In this document: piece by piece, positions 38,783 through 47,272 of the stretch | Position numbering within the stretch: position 1 is the stretch's first letter | Layout: every line of letters starts with the position of its first letter | DNA from: Pyrococcus furiosus DSM 3638 | Lineage (GTDB): Archaea; Methanobacteriota_B; Thermococci; Thermococcales; Thermococcaceae | DNA: 64,000 bases | Direction of reading: 5' to 3' | Assembly: GCF_000007305.1 (NCBI RefSeq) | Contig: NC_003413.1 | Location: 1,504,141 to 1,568,140, forward strand | The notes under the pieces: generated by a model | Seen by the model: only the letters and a program-made list of their open reading frames with translations | The model's database searches: none | Told to the model about the DNA's origin: nothing | Translations under genes and position numbers: made by a program

Positions 38783-38821
38783 ATGCTAGCCTTTGCATAC
38801 CTACACCTTCATCATCATTGA
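38783..38821 (+). CDS. Candidate histidine-operon leader peptide
   Basis: A 12-codon frame reads MLAFAYLHLHHH and then TGA. Four of the last five residues are histidine, as in bacterial his leader peptides, and it lies between the promoter and the first his gene. The bases 38803-38811 (ACACCTTCA), which include the first His codon and the start of the His run, are complementary over nine pairs (one G-U) to 38849-38857 (TGGAGGTGT), the ribosome-binding site of hisZ. A ribosome delayed at the His codons would keep that site open. The peptide and the mechanism are inferred from sequence only. Confidence 0.6.
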   Translation: MLAFAYLHLHHH

Positions 38822-38862
38822 TCTCTATTCTCTCTTCACTTGGTTAGTTGGAGGTGTTTTCT

Positions 38863-39744
38863 ATGTGGGCTAAGAGAAGCATGGAGGAGTATATTAAAAT
38901 TGCTGAAATTGCAAACAAGCTTCGCTCGATTTTTCAACTCTGGGGATATAAAGAAGTGGTATTTCCAATTATCGAGGAATACTCACCTGAAATTAGAAAA
39001 GGAACAAAATTTGCCTATAATAACTTGTTCTATCTAATCTCCCCAGACGTCACATCAAGAATAATAAAACAGTTCAAAGACGGAAATGCAAAGGTATTCT
39101 ACATAGCAGAGGTCCTAAATGGTGATGTTAAGGGAGAATGGCAGGCTGGAATAGAGTTCATTGGAGGAAAAGGTCTGGGAATGTATCTTGAAGCTCTTTC
39201 GATAGCAATAACATCCCTAGAAAGTCTTGGAATTACAGAATTCTACATCGACATTGGAAGCATTGAGGTTTGGAAAGAACTAAGCGGAGAATACTGGCCC
39301 AAAATAAAAGAAGCCCTAATAAAGCGAAACTTTGAGATAATAGAAAATATTCCAATTCCCAAGGACAAAAAAGACAAGATGTGGGAGTTATTTAATTTTA
39401 GGGGAAGAAGAAGTGGAATAGAAAAATTAGACACTATAGTTGATTCCATAGAGGATCCAAGGGTGTTTATAGACCTAGGAACTGTTCGTCCACTTCCCTA
39501 CTATACCGACATAATATTCGAAATATACTCTCCCCAGGTAGGAAAACCAATAGGGGGAGGAGGAGAATATGAGGTTAGAGGAAAGCAGGCGATTGGCTTC
39601 GTTTTCTACTTAAATAGGTTGCTAAGTCTTTACAGACCGAAAGATAGGGCAAGAAAAGTTATTTCTGAAATAGATCCTAAGAAAGCATATTCCACAGCTA
39701 GAGAAATGGTGAGACTAGGAATTCCAGTGGAGGTGAGGTTATGA
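38863..39744 (+). CDS. hisZ: ATP phosphoribosyltransferase regulatory subunit HisZ
   Basis: A 293-residue relative of histidyl-tRNA synthetase that lacks the anticodon-binding domain. HisZ pairs with short-form HisG to make active, histidine-inhibited ATP phosphoribosyltransferase. Class II-type segments are present: [30 protein letters not shown]-like motif 2 and the glycine-rich [12 protein letters not shown] near the C terminus. The adjacent hisG is the short form, which needs HisZ. ATG 38863 follows GGAGGTG by six bases; an in-frame TTG at 38848 lies within the ribosome-binding region. Confidence 0.9.
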   Translation: MWAKRSMEEYIKIAEIANKLRSIFQLWGYKEVVFPIIEEYSPEIRKGTKFAYNNLFYLISPDVTSRIIKQFKDGNAKVFYIAEVLNGDVKGEWQAGIEFIGGKGLGMYLEALSIAITSLESLGITEFYIDIGSIEVWKELSGEYWPKIKEALIKRNFEIIENIPIPKDKKDKMWELFNFRGRRSGIEKLDTIVDSIEDPRVFIDLGTVRPLPYYTDIIFEIYSPQVGKPIGGGGEYEVRGKQAIGFVFYLNRLLSLYRPKDRARKVISEIDPKKAYSTAREMVRLGIPVEVRL

Positions 39745-40355
39745 GGTTTGTTTTACCAAAGGGAAGGCTTTACCAAGATTCGATAAAAGTACTAGAACTC
39801 GCTGGAATAAAAGTTCCAAAGAGAGACGAAAGAGCTCTAATCTGGGGGGATGGAAATAACGAATTCCTTTTAGCTAGAGCGTTTGACGTTCCCGTTTATG
39901 TTGAACATGGAATTGATATAGGAATAGCGGGGAGTGATGTAGTAGAAGAGAGAGGAAGTGACGTGTTTATCCCCCTGGAACTACCTTTCGGAAAATGCAG
40001 GTTAAGTATAGCTGTCCCCAAGGAGAAAGTTGTAGACCCAGAAAATATGGATGGTTACAAGATTGCAACAAAATATCCCAACATAACAAAGAGGTACTTT
40101 GAAAATCTCAATATTGAAGTTGAAGTGATAAAACTCCACGGAAGTATAGAGCTAGCTCCAAGAATAGGAATAGCTGATGCAATAGTTGACATAGTGGAAA
40201 CAGGAAATACATTAAGATCAAATGGACTCGTTGAAGTTGCAAAGATAATGGATGTTTCAGCGCTCCTCTTAGTAAATCGCATTTCTCAAAAGATGTTCTT
40301 TGAAGAAATTAATTCTTTCATAACAAAAATTAGGAGGTCTGTTTATGGACATTGA
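39741..40355 (+). CDS. hisG: ATP phosphoribosyltransferase catalytic subunit, short form
   Basis: This enzyme condenses ATP and PRPP to phosphoribosyl-ATP, the first step of histidine synthesis. The 204-residue length identifies the short form that lacks the C-terminal regulatory domain. Motifs are [20 protein letters not shown], the [14 protein letters not shown] region and the PRPP loop [20 protein letters not shown]. It overlaps hisZ (ATGA) and hisD. Confidence 0.95.
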
Positions 40356-41472
40356 AGAATACGTCAGGGAGATTTTGAAAGATATCCGGGAAAGAGGATT
40401 AGAGGCAATAAGAGAGTACTCAAAAAAATTCGACGGATATGAAGGCCCATTTGAAGTCTCAAAGGAGGAGTTTAAGGAAGCTGAAGAAAGAATTCCAGAA
40501 AGGGATAAAGAAATTATAAAGAGAACTCTCAAGAGAATTGAGAAATACCATAGAAAACAACTAAAGCAGGACATTTTATACATCGAGAATGGCTCTCTCT
40601 ATGGGCTAATATACAAGCCACTCAAGAGAATAGGGATATATGTCCCAGGTGGGAAACCGCTGCCTTCAACTCTAATGATGGTAGGAGTCCCCGCAAGGGT
40701 CGCTGGAGTTAAGGAAATCGTTGTAACAAACCCACCCAAAGATGGGAAAGTAAATCCATACATCCTGTACATAGCAAAACTCCTCAAGATTGAAGAAGTA
40801 TACAAGCTCGGAGGAATTCAGGCAATAGCTGCCATGGCTTATGGTATTGGAATGAAAAAGGTCCAAAAGATCTTTGGGCCTGGGAATAAGTTTGTCAATG
40901 AAGCAAAGAGACAAGTTTTTGGAATTGTCGGGATAGACAGTTTGGCTGGCCCTTCTGAAATAGCAGTAATTGCAGATGAAAGTGCGGATAAAGATTTCGT
41001 TCTTTACGATTTGTTAAGCCAATTAGAACACGGAAAAGATAGCAAGGCATGGTTATTGACGACGTCAAAAGAACTAGCAGATTACTGTAATAGAGAGGGA
41101 ATAACAGTTATCGTGTGTAGCTCTCTTGAGGAATGCTGTAAGAAAGCTAATGAAATAGCTCCAGAACACCTTGAGATAATAACTAGAGAACCCCTAAAAT
41201 TGGTAGACTTAATTGAAAATGCAGGTGCGATATACCTAGGGCTATACACACCAGTTCCTGCAGCTGACTACTTCTTAGGAGTTAATCACGTTCTCCCAAC
41301 GGGAGGTGCGGCAAAATTCATGGGTGTTCTCACAGTTTGGGACTTCATGAAGCCAATAAGCATTGCAATGGTTAGTAGAGAGGAGTTTATCTCTGAAAGA
41401 GAGCTGGGAATAAGATTAGCTGAAATAGAAGGAATAGAACTCCACAAAAAGAGCTTGGAGGTTAGAAAATGA
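40345..41472 (+). CDS. hisD: Histidinol dehydrogenase
   Basis: This zinc enzyme oxidises histidinol to histidine in two NAD-dependent steps, the end of the pathway. The 375 residues include [20 protein letters not shown], the signature [15 protein letters not shown], and the catalytic EQLEHG-like [11 protein letters not shown] and [12 protein letters not shown] segments. It overlaps hisG by 11 bases, with GGAGG before the ATG. A 66-base gap separates its stop from the GTG chosen for hisB. Confidence 0.95.
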
Positions 41473-41538
41473 GAAAGAAGGCTAATCATTGTGAAATCAA
41501 CTGTGTAATTAAAGATACCTTTTATTGGGGTGAAGAAA

Positions 41539-42069
41539 GTGAGGAGAACTACAAAAGAAACGGATATAATTGTAGAAATCGGGAAAAAAGGAGAAATAAA
41601 GACAAATGACTTAATCCTAGATCACATGCTTACTGCCTTTGCATTTTATCTAGGAAAGGACATGAGGATCACGGCAACGTATGACTTGAGGCACCACTTA
41701 TGGGAAGATATTGGAATAACCCTTGGAGAAGCGCTTAGAGAGAATCTTCCAGAAAAGTTCACAAGGTTTGGGAATGCAATAATGCCAATGGACGATGCTC
41801 TTGTCTTAGTTTCAGTGGACATTTCAAATAGACCCTATGCAAATGTGGATGTAAACATAAAAGATGCAGAAGAAGGATTCGCAGTTTCTCTCCTAAAAGA
41901 ATTTGTTTGGGGGCTCGCTCGCGGACTTAGAGCTACGATCCACATAAAACAACTAAGCGGTGAAAATGCCCACCATATAGTAGAGGCCGCATTTAAGGGG
42001 CTTGGAATGGCTCTGAGAGTAGCAACTAAAGAGAGTGAGAGAGTTGAAAGCACAAAGGGGGTATTGTAA
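41539..42069 (+). CDS. hisB: Imidazoleglycerol-phosphate dehydratase
   Basis: This Mn enzyme removes water from imidazoleglycerol phosphate. The 176-residue monofunctional form (no phosphatase domain) has the metal-binding DHMLTAFAFYLG, DLRHHLWEDIGITLGEAL and GENAHHIVEAAFKGLG. GTG 41539 follows GGGGTGA by five bases and gives MRRTTKETDI; a GTG at 41530 lies inside that site. The stop overlaps the hisH start (TAATG). Confidence 0.95.
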   Translation: MRRTTKETDIIVEIGKKGEIKTNDLILDHMLTAFAFYLGKDMRITATYDLRHHLWEDIGITLGEALRENLPEKFTRFGNAIMPMDDALVLVSVDISNRPYANVDVNIKDAEEGFAVSLLKEFVWGLARGLRATIHIKQLSGENAHHIVEAAFKGLGMALRVATKESERVESTKGVL

Positions 42070-42653
42070 TGGATAGAATTGCAATAGTCGACCTAGGAAT
42101 TGGTAATCTAGCAAACGTAAAGAAGGCCCTAAAAGGATATATAACTAGCGATCCTTACGAGATAGAGAAAGCAGACAAAATTGTTCTTCCCGGGGTTGGC
42201 AATTTCGGGGCCGTGGTGGACAAACTCGCCCCAATAAAAGATATAATCATTGAGGGAATAAACGAGGGAAAGCCCTTCCTGGGAATATGTCTTGGAATGC
42301 AACTTCTTTTCGAGGAAAGTGAAGAAAGCCCAGGAAAAGAGGGACTTGGAATATTCAAAGGAAAAGTTGTGAAACTAAAAAATGTAAGAACCCCACATAT
42401 TGGCTGGAACCAGGTGTGGATAAAGAAGGAATGCAAGCTCTTTGAGGGGCTAAAGAATGGCAGCTATTTTTACTTTGTTCACTCCTATCATGCCGTCCCA
42501 CAAGACCCCGATATAATAGCAACAACTACAGACTATGAAAATGCAGAGTTTGTCTCCTCAGTATGCTTTGAAAACATATTTGGCGTCCAGTTCCACCCAG
42601 AAAAGAGTAGCAAAAATGGTCTTATACTCCTAAGAAACTTTAGGAGGTTATAA
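42069..42653 (+). CDS. hisH: Imidazole glycerol phosphate synthase glutaminase subunit
   Basis: This class I glutamine amidotransferase feeds ammonia to HisF. The nucleophile Cys lies in GICLGMQLLFEESEE, and the His-Glu pair in VQFHPEKSS. The oxyanion loop is VLPGVGNFG. At 194 residues it has normal length. It starts on the hisB stop and ends one base before hisA. Confidence 0.95.
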   Translation: MDRIAIVDLGIGNLANVKKALKGYITSDPYEIEKADKIVLPGVGNFGAVVDKLAPIKDIIIEGINEGKPFLGICLGMQLLFEESEESPGKEGLGIFKGKVVKLKNVRTPHIGWNQVWIKKECKLFEGLKNGSYFYFVHSYHAVPQDPDIIATTTDYENAEFVSSVCFENIFGVQFHPEKSSKNGLILLRNFRRL

Positions 42654-42654
42654 A

Positions 42655-43377
42655 ATGAAGTTTAGAATTTACCCAGCCATTGATATAATGGATGGAAAAG
42701 TAGTAAGGTTGTATAAAGGAAAGAAGGACGAAGTAAAGGTGTATGGAGATCCACTGAAGTTTGCAGAGAAATTTTCAGAATACGTGGATAAAATCCACAT
42801 AGTGGATCTGGATGGGGCATTCTCCGGCAAACCCCAAAATCTTGACATTGTAGAGAAGATAATTAGAGATGTTGGAGTAAGAGTGCAGATAGGGGGAGGA
42901 TTTAGAGATTATGAGTCGATCAAGAAGGCGTACGACATAGGAGTTGAGAATGTAATTATAGGAACAAAAGCCCTTGATATCTCTTTTTTGGAAAGAATAA
43001 CCTCAGAATTCGAGGGAATAACAGTCAGCTTGGACTCCAAAGGGGGAAAGATTTTCACCAAAGGTTGGATAGAGGAAGAGAGCCTTCTTGTAGAGGATGC
43101 ATACAAAATGCTCCGAAAATTCGTTAATAGGTTTGTATACACAGTCATAGATAGAGACGGTACCCTCCTGGGAATAGAGAAAATCAAAAGGTTCTGGGGA
43201 GATGAAGAATTTATTTATGCAGGAGGAGTGGCAACACCTACCGATATAATTCAGCTGGCTGAAATAGGGTTTTCTGGCGTTATTATTGGGAAGGCTTTGT
43301 ATGAAGGAACTATCTCTCTTGAAGAAGCTTTGGAGGTTGCTAAAAGTGTTGGCAAGAAGAATTATAGCAGCTCTTGA
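42655..43377 (+). CDS. hisA: ProFAR isomerase
   Basis: HisA is an (beta-alpha)8-barrel isomerase that opens the ribose of ProFAR by an Amadori rearrangement. The first catalytic Asp lies in [13 protein letters not shown], and the second in [12 protein letters not shown]. Phosphate sites [11 protein letters not shown] and AGGVATPTD are present. The 240-residue frame overlaps hisF by 32 bases. Confidence 0.94.
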   Translation: MKFRIYPAIDIMDGKVVRLYKGKKDEVKVYGDPLKFAEKFSEYVDKIHIVDLDGAFSGKPQNLDIVEKIIRDVGVRVQIGGGFRDYESIKKAYDIGVENVIIGTKALDISFLERITSEFEGITVSLDSKGGKIFTKGWIEEESLLVEDAYKMLRKFVNRFVYTVIDRDGTLLGIEKIKRFWGDEEFIYAGGVATPTDIIQLAEIGFSGVIIGKALYEGTISLEEALEVAKSVGKKNYSSS

Positions 43378-44101
43378 CATAAAAGATGGTAGGGTTGTTA
43401 AAGGAATAAAATTCAAGAACATTAGAGATGCTGGAGATCCAATAGAACTAGCTAAAAGGTATGAGAGCGAAGGAATTGACGAGATAGTCTTTCTAGATAT
43501 TACTGCCTCCTACGAAAAAAGGAAAATCCTTCTCGACTTGGTAGAAAGAGTAGCAGAGGAAATCTACGTTCCTTTTACGGTGGGAGGAGGTATAAGAACA
43601 GTTGAAGAGGCAAGAGAAATAATTAGACGAGGGGCCGACAAGATATTTATCAATACAGCCGCCGTGGAAAATCCCTCCTTAATTAAAGAGATCGCTGACC
43701 TCATAGGCTCAGCAAACTTAGTTGTTGCTATAGATGCCAAGTGGAACGGAAAATTCTGGGAAGTTTATACACACGGGGGAAGAAAGCCCAGGGGAATGGA
43801 CGCTGTTGAGTGGGCCAAAAGAGTAGAAGAACTGGGAGCAGGTGAAATTCTCCTCACGAGCATGGACACCGATGGAACAAAGCAGGGATTTGACATTCCA
43901 CTAACAAAAGCAGTTGTTGATGCCGTAAATATTCCCGTTATAGCCTCTGGAGGGGCTGGAAAACCAGAACACTTTTTAGAAGTATTTAGGATAGGTTCTG
44001 ATGCTGCATTAGCGGCATCAATTTTCCACTATGGTGAATATACGGTAAGGGAACTGAAGATGTTTCTTGCCAAAAATGGAATTCCAGTTAGACTTGATTA
44101 G
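43346..44101 (+). CDS. hisF: Imidazole glycerol phosphate synthase cyclase subunit
   Basis: This barrel partner of HisH converts PRFAR and ammonia to imidazoleglycerol phosphate and [20 protein letters not shown] carries the first catalytic Asp, and [13 protein letters not shown] the second; [12 protein letters not shown] and [12 protein letters not shown] bind phosphates. I choose GTG 43346 ([15 protein letters not shown], 251 residues) after GGAGG; the longer frame from 43286 would add 20 residues inside hisA. Confidence 0.95.
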   Translation: MLARRIIAALDIKDGRVVKGIKFKNIRDAGDPIELAKRYESEGIDEIVFLDITASYEKRKILLDLVERVAEEIYVPFTVGGGIRTVEEAREIIRRGADKIFINTAAVENPSLIKEIADLIGSANLVVAIDAKWNGKFWEVYTHGGRKPRGMDAVEWAKRVEELGAGEILLTSMDTDGTKQGFDIPLTKAVVDAVNIPVIASGGAGKPEHFLEVFRIGSDAALAASIFHYGEYTVRELKMFLAKNGIPVRLD

Positions 44102-44111
44102 AGGTGAGCAT

Positions 44112-44741
44112 ATGGAAATTGAAAAGTTATTGGAGCAAGTAAACTGGGAAAAGAACAATGGGATTGTCCCCGTCATAGTTCAGGATGAAAAAGGAGAAGT
44201 TCTTACACTTGCATATATGAACAAAGAAGCCCTTAGAAAAACTCTTGAAACGGGAATTGCCCACTACTACTCACGTTCCAAGGGTAGAATTAGAATGAAA
44301 GGAGAAGTTAGTGGGAATATACAGACAGTTAAAGAGATAAAAATTGATTGTGACAATGACGCCCTCTTGCTAATAGTTTCTCCAAAAGGACCTGCCTGTC
44401 ACACTGGAAACTATTCATGCTTTTATAGAAAGCTTGGAGAACCAGAGAGAGTGCTCCCAATAGATTATTCTCTTTCAATTCTAAAGGAGCTCGAAGAGAT
44501 AATAAAAAGAAGGAAAGAAACCCCCGTTGAAGGTTCATATACGTCCAAACTTTTTAAGGAAGGGAGAGAAAAGATCTACAAAAAATTTGGAGAAGAAGCT
44601 ATAGAAGTCCTCGTTGCTGAGAAAAGGGAAAGGATAATCTACGAAGTTGCAGACTTATTATATCACCTTCTAGTGCTCCTTACATATAATGACATTTCTC
44701 TAGGAGAGGTTATGAACGAGTTAAGGAGGCGGAGAAAGTGA
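44112..44741 (+). CDS. hisIE: Phosphoribosyl-AMP cyclohydrolase / phosphoribosyl-ATP pyrophosphatase
   Basis: A bifunctional fusion for steps two and three of the pathway. The N-terminal HisI domain (1-115) has ARxYSRSK-like AHYYSRSKGRIRMKGEVSGN, with metal ligands DCDNDA and CHTGNYSCFY. The C-terminal HisE domain (about 120-209) is helical with SYTSKLFKEGREKIYKKFGE and the EE...E..D pyrophosphatase pattern. ATG 44112 follows GAGGTGA. Confidence 0.95.
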   Translation: MEIEKLLEQVNWEKNNGIVPVIVQDEKGEVLTLAYMNKEALRKTLETGIAHYYSRSKGRIRMKGEVSGNIQTVKEIKIDCDNDALLLIVSPKGPACHTGNYSCFYRKLGEPERVLPIDYSLSILKELEEIIKRRKETPVEGSYTSKLFKEGREKIYKKFGEEAIEVLVAEKRERIIYEVADLLYHLLVLLTYNDISLGEVMNELRRRRK

Positions 44742-45754
44742 TCTGGGAAGAAATTCTAAACTTCGAGCCCTATAGAGCCGTAGAAGGAAACTACAGAATA
44801 TGGCTTGATAAAAATGAAAGTCCCTATGACCTCCCTCCCCAACTTAAAGAGGAGATATTAGAAGAACTCAAGAGAATAGAGTTTAATAGATATCCTCACA
44901 TAACCTCAGACCCTCTAAGAGAGGCCCTCGCAGAATTCTACGGACTAAAAAAAGAAAACATAGCCGTTGGGAATGGTAGTGACGAACTAATAAATTATCT
45001 TGTGAAGATGTTCAAGGGAAAGTACATAGTCGTTACCTCCCCCACTTTTGGCATGTATTCATTTTTTGCGAAGCTTCATGGAATTCCAGTGAAAGACATT
45101 CCCCTAAAGGAGGACTTCACAATTGATGGAGAGAGAATTGCAGAAGAAGGAAAAGCAGCATCAGCAATTTTCATAGCCTCACCAAACAACCCTACGGGAA
45201 ACTCTCAACCAGAAAATGAAGTCCTCAAAGTTCTAGACTCTGGGAGAGTAGTTATACTTGATGAAGCCTATTCTGAGTTTTCGGGAAAAAGCTTCATACC
45301 AAAAATCAGTGAGTATGAAAATTTAGTAATTCTAAGGACGTTTTCAAAGGCGTTTGGACTTGCTGGAATTAGATGTGGATATATGATAGCAAATGAAAAG
45401 ATTATAGATGCTTTATACAGAATACTCCCTCCATACAATCTTAATTCCTTGACAATGACAGTGGCTATAAAGATGTTAGAACACTATGATATTGTCAAGA
45501 GAAGAATTAAACTTATTGTAAAGGAACGAGAAAGAATTAGAAGAGAATTTATAGAATACTCCTATCCGAGTGAAGCTAACTTTCTTCTTATGAAGCTCGA
45601 TGCATACGATTATCTTCTAAAGAAGGGGATTGTCGTGAGAAAGTTATCTGGAAGGCTAGAGGGTCACATTAGGGTAACAATAGGAAAAAAATGGGAAAAT
45701 GATGAGCTGATTAAAGCCCTAAAAGAATTCCTGGAGGAGTGCAGATGTGGATAG
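44738..45754 (+). CDS. hisC: Histidinol-phosphate aminotransferase
   Basis: This PLP-dependent class I/II aminotransferase converts imidazoleacetol phosphate to histidinol phosphate. Motifs are DKNESPYDLP, the cofactor loop GNGSDELI, the ASPNNPTGN loop, DEAYSEFSG and the Schiff-base lysine in RTFSKAFGLAGIRCGY. The 338 residues start at GTG 44738, overlapping the hisIE stop. Confidence 0.95.
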   Translation: MIWEEILNFEPYRAVEGNYRIWLDKNESPYDLPPQLKEEILEELKRIEFNRYPHITSDPLREALAEFYGLKKENIAVGNGSDELINYLVKMFKGKYIVVTSPTFGMYSFFAKLHGIPVKDIPLKEDFTIDGERIAEEGKAASAIFIASPNNPTGNSQPENEVLKVLDSGRVVILDEAYSEFSGKSFIPKISEYENLVILRTFSKAFGLAGIRCGYMIANEKIIDALYRILPPYNLNSLTMTVAIKMLEHYDIVKRRIKLIVKERERIRREFIEYSYPSEANFLLMKLDAYDYLLKKGIVVRKLSGRLEGHIRVTIGKKWENDELIKALKEFLEECRCG

Positions 45755-46461
45755 TCTTTGATGTAGATGGTGTACTCATAGACACTAGCGAGAGTTATGA
45801 TATGGCAACAAAGCTCACAGTAGAGTACTTTCTTTCCCACCTGGGAATTAAGAAGGAAGTTTCTTTAGAGATAATAAGGGACATGAGAAAGAAAGGAGTA
45901 TTTTCGGATGATTTTGAACTCAGTGAAGCATTAATTTTAATGTATCTTTCAGGAGAAGACCTTCCAAAAGGAGAAGGAGTTGAATATTTAAGGCAGAAGT
46001 TAGGAATTGTACTAGATAGAAAAGACATCGAAAGGGTGTTTAATACGTTTTATCTTGGCGAAATATATCCTAACAGCATTTTCAAGTTTGAAGGACTTTG
46101 GAGAAAAGAGAAGAGAATTGTTGATATCGAATTATTAAAGAAGGCAAAAGAAACTTATAAGCTGGGGATAGTTACTGGAAGAGATTCCCTAGAGATGAAG
46201 CTTGCAGAGGAAATTATCCGCTTTAAATTCGACAAAGTTGTTACAAGAGATATGTTTGAAAAACCTGACCCCCGGGCCTTATATGAAGTTACACAAGGGG
46301 AGGAAGCCATCTACATAGGAGACAGCAAAGTTGATGAAGAGCTGGTCGAGAGGTATAGGAGAACATTCAAAGGCAACGTTACCTACCTCATGGTCGGGAG
46401 AGATGTCAATGATGTCAACGAAGCATTGAAAAAGATACTTTTCCAATCATATATAAGGTGA
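45745..46461 (+). CDS. HAD-family phosphatase, probable histidinol-phosphatase
   Basis: A 238-residue HAD hydrolase with the nucleophile motif FDVDGVLIDTS, motif II GIVTGRDS, a lysine in FEKPDPRAL and motif IV YIGDSKVDEEL. Histidinol-phosphate phosphatase is the only step not otherwise encoded in this operon. As I recall, a HAD-type histidinol phosphatase has been described in Thermococcus. Position therefore argues that this enzyme supplies that step. ATG 45745 follows GGAGGAG and lies inside the end of hisC. Confidence 0.82.
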   Translation: MWIVFDVDGVLIDTSESYDMATKLTVEYFLSHLGIKKEVSLEIIRDMRKKGVFSDDFELSEALILMYLSGEDLPKGEGVEYLRQKLGIVLDRKDIERVFNTFYLGEIYPNSIFKFEGLWRKEKRIVDIELLKKAKETYKLGIVTGRDSLEMKLAEEIIRFKFDKVVTRDMFEKPDPRALYEVTQGEEAIYIGDSKVDEELVERYRRTFKGNVTYLMVGRDVNDVNEALKKILFQSYIR

Positions 46462-46465
46462 TTTT

Positions 46466-46795
46466 ATGGAGTTATATGACGTTTCAGAATTTTGGAAGTT
46501 TGATATGAGAGTTGGAAAGGTAATAAAGGCAGAAAAGTTAAAGAGAACTAGGAAATTGATAAAGTTGGTTGTTGATTTTGGAAAAGAAACGAGAACAATA
46601 GTAACTGGAATAGCAGATCAATATAACCCCAAAGATTTAGAAGGGAAGAAATTTATTTTTGTTCTAAACTTAAAACCAAAAGAATTCTCTGGAGTTAAAA
46701 GTGAAGGAATGCTAATAGTGGCAGAAGAAGAAAATGGAAAAGTTTACTTACTTCCTGTTCCAGAAGAAGTTCCGGTAGGAACAAAAGTTTGGTAG
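46466..46795 (+). CDS. tRNA-binding (EMAP II/CsaA-like) domain protein
   Basis: A 109-residue OB-fold tRNA-binding domain standing alone. It has the core DMRVGKVIKAEKLKRTRKLI, TIVTGIADQYNPKDLEGKKF and LNLKPKEFSGVKSEGMLIVA. Such proteins act as the separate beta subunit of methionyl-tRNA synthetase or as CsaA-like chaperones; in Pyrococcus the MetRS-associated role is plausible. GGTGAT precedes the ATG four bases after the HAD gene, so it is the last gene of the histidine transcript. Confidence 0.85.
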   Translation: MELYDVSEFWKFDMRVGKVIKAEKLKRTRKLIKLVVDFGKETRTIVTGIADQYNPKDLEGKKFIFVLNLKPKEFSGVKSEGMLIVAEEENGKVYLLPVPEEVPVGTKVW

Positions 46796-46856
46796 AGATC
46801 AGCACTTAAGATCCTCATCATCCCTTCAGAGCTGCGCGGGTTCATCATCTTTACCA
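46795..46856 (-). ncRNA. C/D box sRNA (2'-O-methylation guide)
   Basis: The minus strand has a textbook arrangement: C ATGATGA (46848-46842), 12-base guide, D' CTGA (46829-46826), 4-base gap, C' ATGATGA (46821-46815), 12-base guide, D CTGA (46802-46799). Flanks GGTA and TACC can close a terminal stem. The fifth-base rule predicts methylation of G in AGCUG (D' guide) and U in CACUU (D guide) of the targets. A TATA box 20-30 bases upstream (46872-46882) is shared with the divergent gene at 46910. The 3' flank touches the stop codon of the convergent tRNA-binding gene. Confidence 0.9.
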
Positions 46857-46871
46857 CAAGATCTGAAAGCA

Positions 46872-46882
46872 TTTTTATATTT
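46872..46882. promoter_or_regulatory. TATA element shared by a divergent sRNA and protein gene
   Basis: TTTTTATATTTTT reads as a TATA box in both directions. Leftward it is correctly placed for the C/D sRNA ending near 46856; rightward for the small membrane protein at 46910. Confidence 0.5.
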
Positions 46883-46909
46883 TTATGTGCTAAGTTGAAT
46901 TGGTGTTGT

Positions 46910-47272
46910 ATGATGAAAAAAGTTCTTGGTGCAATAGCATTAATTTTTGTAGTTGCAGGAGCATATGGAATAATGCACTATGCAAACGAAGAAAGATACT
47001 ATTCCCTTAGAGCAACTTTCAGGATGGCAGGAGTAGGATACAAGGGATATGAGCTGAGAGATGGAACTTTAGTGTTTAAATTTGAAAGAAAAGGAGATGT
47101 TTTTGCCCAAGTAATTGTTTCAAAAGAGTACACAACAAGTGAGAAAATTCCCATAAAAGATGTAAAGAAAGTAATTATGGAAATAACAACCAATGGAACA
47201 ACGAAAGTTTATGAGGCTAAGTTTGTGGGACGTGAAGGAGAAAAAATGATATATGAAGCTATAGAAAGATAG
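46910..47272 (+). CDS. Small membrane-anchored hypothetical protein
   Basis: A 120-residue protein with an N-terminal hydrophobic helix (VLGAIALIFVVAGAYGIMHY) that is a signal anchor, then an extracellular strand-rich domain (ELRDGTLVFKFERKGDVFAQ). No family recognised. ATG 46910 or 46913 follows GGTG; the longer frame from 46895 lies within the leader. It is directly followed, one base away, by the stop of the convergent gene at 47273. Confidence 0.7.
   Translation: MMKKVLGAIALIFVVAGAYGIMHYANEERYYSLRATFRMAGVGYKGYELRDGTLVFKFERKGDVFAQVIVSKEYTTSEKIPIKDVKKVIMEITTNGTTKVYEAKFVGREGEKMIYEAIER

Noticed and set aside
38785-38821. The opposite strand of the his leader contains ATGATGA, like a C box of a C/D sRNA.
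   Set aside because: No CTGA D box follows within about 60 bases on that strand, and there is no paired C'/D' set, so the C/D explanation for the CAT repeats does not hold.
41469-41609. A 46-codon frame starting on the hisD stop (ATGA) and running across the hisB start.
   Set aside because: It has no ribosome-binding site of its own beyond the hisD end, and most of it overlaps hisB in another frame with highly basic composition typical of a shadow frame.
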